DNA of 6,687 bases, taken from Akkermansiaceae bacterium UBA1506 (GTDB lineage: Bacteria; Verrucomicrobiota; Verrucomicrobiia; Verrucomicrobiales; DEV007). Below are positions 5,365 through 6,687 of the stretch, one piece after another. The stretch spans positions 1 to 6,687 of the forward strand of contig DCQY01000072.1 in assembly GCA_002323995.1 (NCBI GenBank), in the 5' to 3' direction. Made by a program: the position numbers and the translations under genes. The notes under the pieces are model-generated. The model was not told the origin of the DNA. It was given only the letters and a program-made list of their open reading frames with translations, and did not search any database. Within the stretch, counting starts at the first letter, position 1. Each line of letters starts with the position of its first letter.

Positions 5365-6687
5365 ATGAACATTTGCTGCATCGGAGCGGGATACGTGGGA
5401 GGCCCCACCATGGCCATGATCGCCTCACGCTGTCCTGACATTCAGGTTAATGTGGTCGACATCAATGAAGAACGTATCGCCGCTTGGAATTCAGAAGAAC
5501 TCCCTATATTTGAACCTGGTCTCAATAAAATTGTTCAGGACGCCCGCGGAAAGAACCTCCACTTTCACACGGAGGTCGAAACGGCCATCAGGGCCGCTGA
5601 TATCATTTTTGTTTGTGTTGGCACGCCCACTAAGGCTGGCGGCATCGGCGCCGGCAAAGCCGCGGATCTGCGCTACATTGAACTCGCTGCCCGCACCATC
5701 GCCAAGGTTTCCGAAGGTCCGAAGATCATCGTGGAGAAGAGCACCATCCCCGTTCGCACCGCAGAGGCGCTGCGCACCATCCTTGCCGCCAACTCCGAGA
5801 ACGGTCACTTCCAGGTGCTCTCCAATCCCGAGTTCCTAGCCGAGGGCACGGCCATGGCCGACCTAGACAACCCGGACCGCATCCTCATCGGAGGAGAACC
5901 CACCCCCGAAGGACAGGCCGCCGTCGAAAGCCTTGTCAATGTCTACAACCACTGGGTGCCACGAGAAAAAATCATCACGACCAACCTCTGGTCTTCCGAG
6001 CTTTCCAAGCTCGTTGCCAACGCTTTCCTTGCCCAGCGCATTTCCTCTATCAACAGCATCTCCGCCCTCTGCGAAGCCACAGGTGCCGACGTCGATGAAG
6101 TGGCCAACGCCATCGGGACCGACTCCCGCATCGGCACAAAATTCCTCAAGGCGTCCGTCGGATTCGGCGGATCCTGCTTTCAGAAAGATGTGCTCAACCT
6201 CTCTTACCTCTGCGAACACTTCGGCTTACCTAAAGTCGCCGCCTATTGGAAGCAGGTCATCGAAATGAATGACTGGCAAAAGAGCCGGTTCACCAAGAAT
6301 ATCGTCAGCACGCTTTTCAAAACGGTCACTGGCAAACGCATCGCCCTGCTCGGGTGGGCCTTCAAAAAAGATACCAATGACACCCGCGAATCAGCAGCCA
6401 TTTATGTCTGCCGCGACCTCCTGCTCGAAGAAGCCACCGTCGCGGTCTATGATCCCAAGGTCGATCCCGAGCAGATGAAGCGCGACCTTCTTTACACTGG
6501 CCTTCCCGAGAATCTGCTCGAGAATCTGGAAGTCTGTGACAGCGCGAAGGCTGCTTCCGACCAAGCTCACGGCACCGCAGTCCTCACTGAGTGGGATGAT
6601 TTCAAGACACTCGACTGGAAGGCTATCCACGAAAGCATGTTCAAGCCCGCCTTCCTCTTCGACGGCCGCAACCTTCTCGACCACTCT
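5365..6687 (+). CDS. ugd: UDP-glucose 6-dehydrogenase, eukaryotic type, 3'-truncated
   Basis: This cytoplasmic enzyme oxidises UDP-glucose to UDP-glucuronate with two NAD+. The frame is open for 441 codons from ATG 5365 to the window edge with no stop, so only a short C-terminal tail is missing. The N-terminal Rossmann site is CIGAGYVGG with G7-x-G9-x-x-G12. Catalytic residues expected from human UGDH are present: E156 in NPEFLAEGT, K215 in SSELSKL, the nucleophile C271 in GFGGSCFQKD and D275; R255 and K334 (AFKKDT) match substrate-binding positions. Long runs such as WNSEELPIFEPGL, NAFLAQRISSINSIS, ALCEATGADVDEVA and KASVGFGGSCFQKDVLNL follow the animal-type enzyme far more closely than the E. 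coli Ugd type. The ATG immediately before NICCIGAGYVGG is the only start that fits; no ribosome binding site is seen. Codon use is GC-rich like uxs (one sampled line 67% GC), with a milder first ~50 codons. It supplies the substrate of the upstream UDP-xylose synthase. Confidence 0.96.
   Translation, partial: MNICCIGAGYVGGPTMAMIASRCPDIQVNVVDINEERIAAWNSEELPIFEPGLNKIVQDARGKNLHFHTEVETAIRAADIIFVCVGTPTKAGGIGAGKAADLRYIELAARTIAKVSEGPKIIVEKSTIPVRTAEALRTILAANSENGHFQVLSNPEFLAEGTAMADLDNPDRILIGGEPTPEGQAAVESLVNVYNHWVPREKIITTNLWSSELSKLVANAFLAQRISSINSISALCEATGADVDEVANAIGTDSRIGTKFLKASVGFGGSCFQKDVLNLSYLCEHFGLPKVAAYWKQVIEMNDWQKSRFTKNIVSTLFKTVTGKRIALLGWAFKKDTNDTRESAAIYVCRDLLLEEATVAVYDPKVDPEQMKRDLLYTGLPENLLENLEVCDSAKAASDQAHGTAVLTEWDDFKTLDWKAIHESMFKPAFLFDGRNLLDHS

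Noticed and set aside
5181..5441. Minus-strand open frame reaching from the ugd start into the gap
   Set aside because: It overlaps the conserved N-terminus of ugd on the opposite strand and shows no family features, so it is probably chance.
5863..6219. Long minus-strand open frame opposite ugd (also 5491-5808 and 6391-6684)
   Set aside because: The + strand here encodes an unmistakable UDP-glucose 6-dehydrogenase. The antisense frames have no recognisable motifs and arise from GC-rich codon use.

Overview
This window is a bacterial surface-polysaccharide locus. Six protein genes are visible, all on the + strand; two are cut by the window edges. No RNA gene, transposase, integrase or CRISPR array is seen. 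The organism cannot be named from this sequence. An animal-like UDP-glucose 6-dehydrogenase beside UDP-glucuronate decarboxylase, in moderately GC-rich DNA, fits a PVC-group bacterium such as a Verrucomicrobiota/Opitutae member, but this is only a tentative inference.

Layout: (1) bases 1-813, the C-terminal ~85% of UDP-glucuronate decarboxylase (UDP-xylose synthase); (2) bases 814-992, an AT-rich gap that probably holds the promoter of the next unit; (3) bases 993-5127, a very tight four-gene unit: a Wzx-type flippase, a perosamine-synthase-like sugar aminotransferase, a GNAT acyltransferase and a GT-B glycosyltransferase, with junctions of +3, -8 and 0 nt; (4) bases 5128-5364, an AT-rich gap with short repeats and a 13-bp palindrome against the next start codon; (5) bases 5365-6687, a eukaryotic-type UDP-glucose 6-dehydrogenase, open at the right edge.

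How the genes fit together: the two outer genes form a two-step route, UDP-glucose to UDP-glucuronate (Ugd) to UDP-xylose (Uxs). The inner genes look like a module that makes an N-acylated 4-amino-4,6-dideoxy sugar (aminotransferase plus GNAT), adds a sugar to a growing glycan (glycosyltransferase) and flips a lipid-linked unit across the membrane (flippase). No polymerase, chain-length regulator, initiating transferase or nucleotide-sugar 4,6-dehydratase is present here, so the pathway must be completed elsewhere.

Base composition changes clearly. Sampled 60-base lines give about 58-67% GC in the outer genes and about 40-50% in the inner four. The inner unit therefore looks like a separately acquired, exchangeable cassette set between two older housekeeping sugar-nucleotide genes. 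I found no wholly new system. The most unusual items are this cassette arrangement, a terminator-like hairpin facing the minus strand inside the glycosyltransferase gene, the loss of the usual Glu pair in that enzyme, and the palindrome abutting the ugd start.
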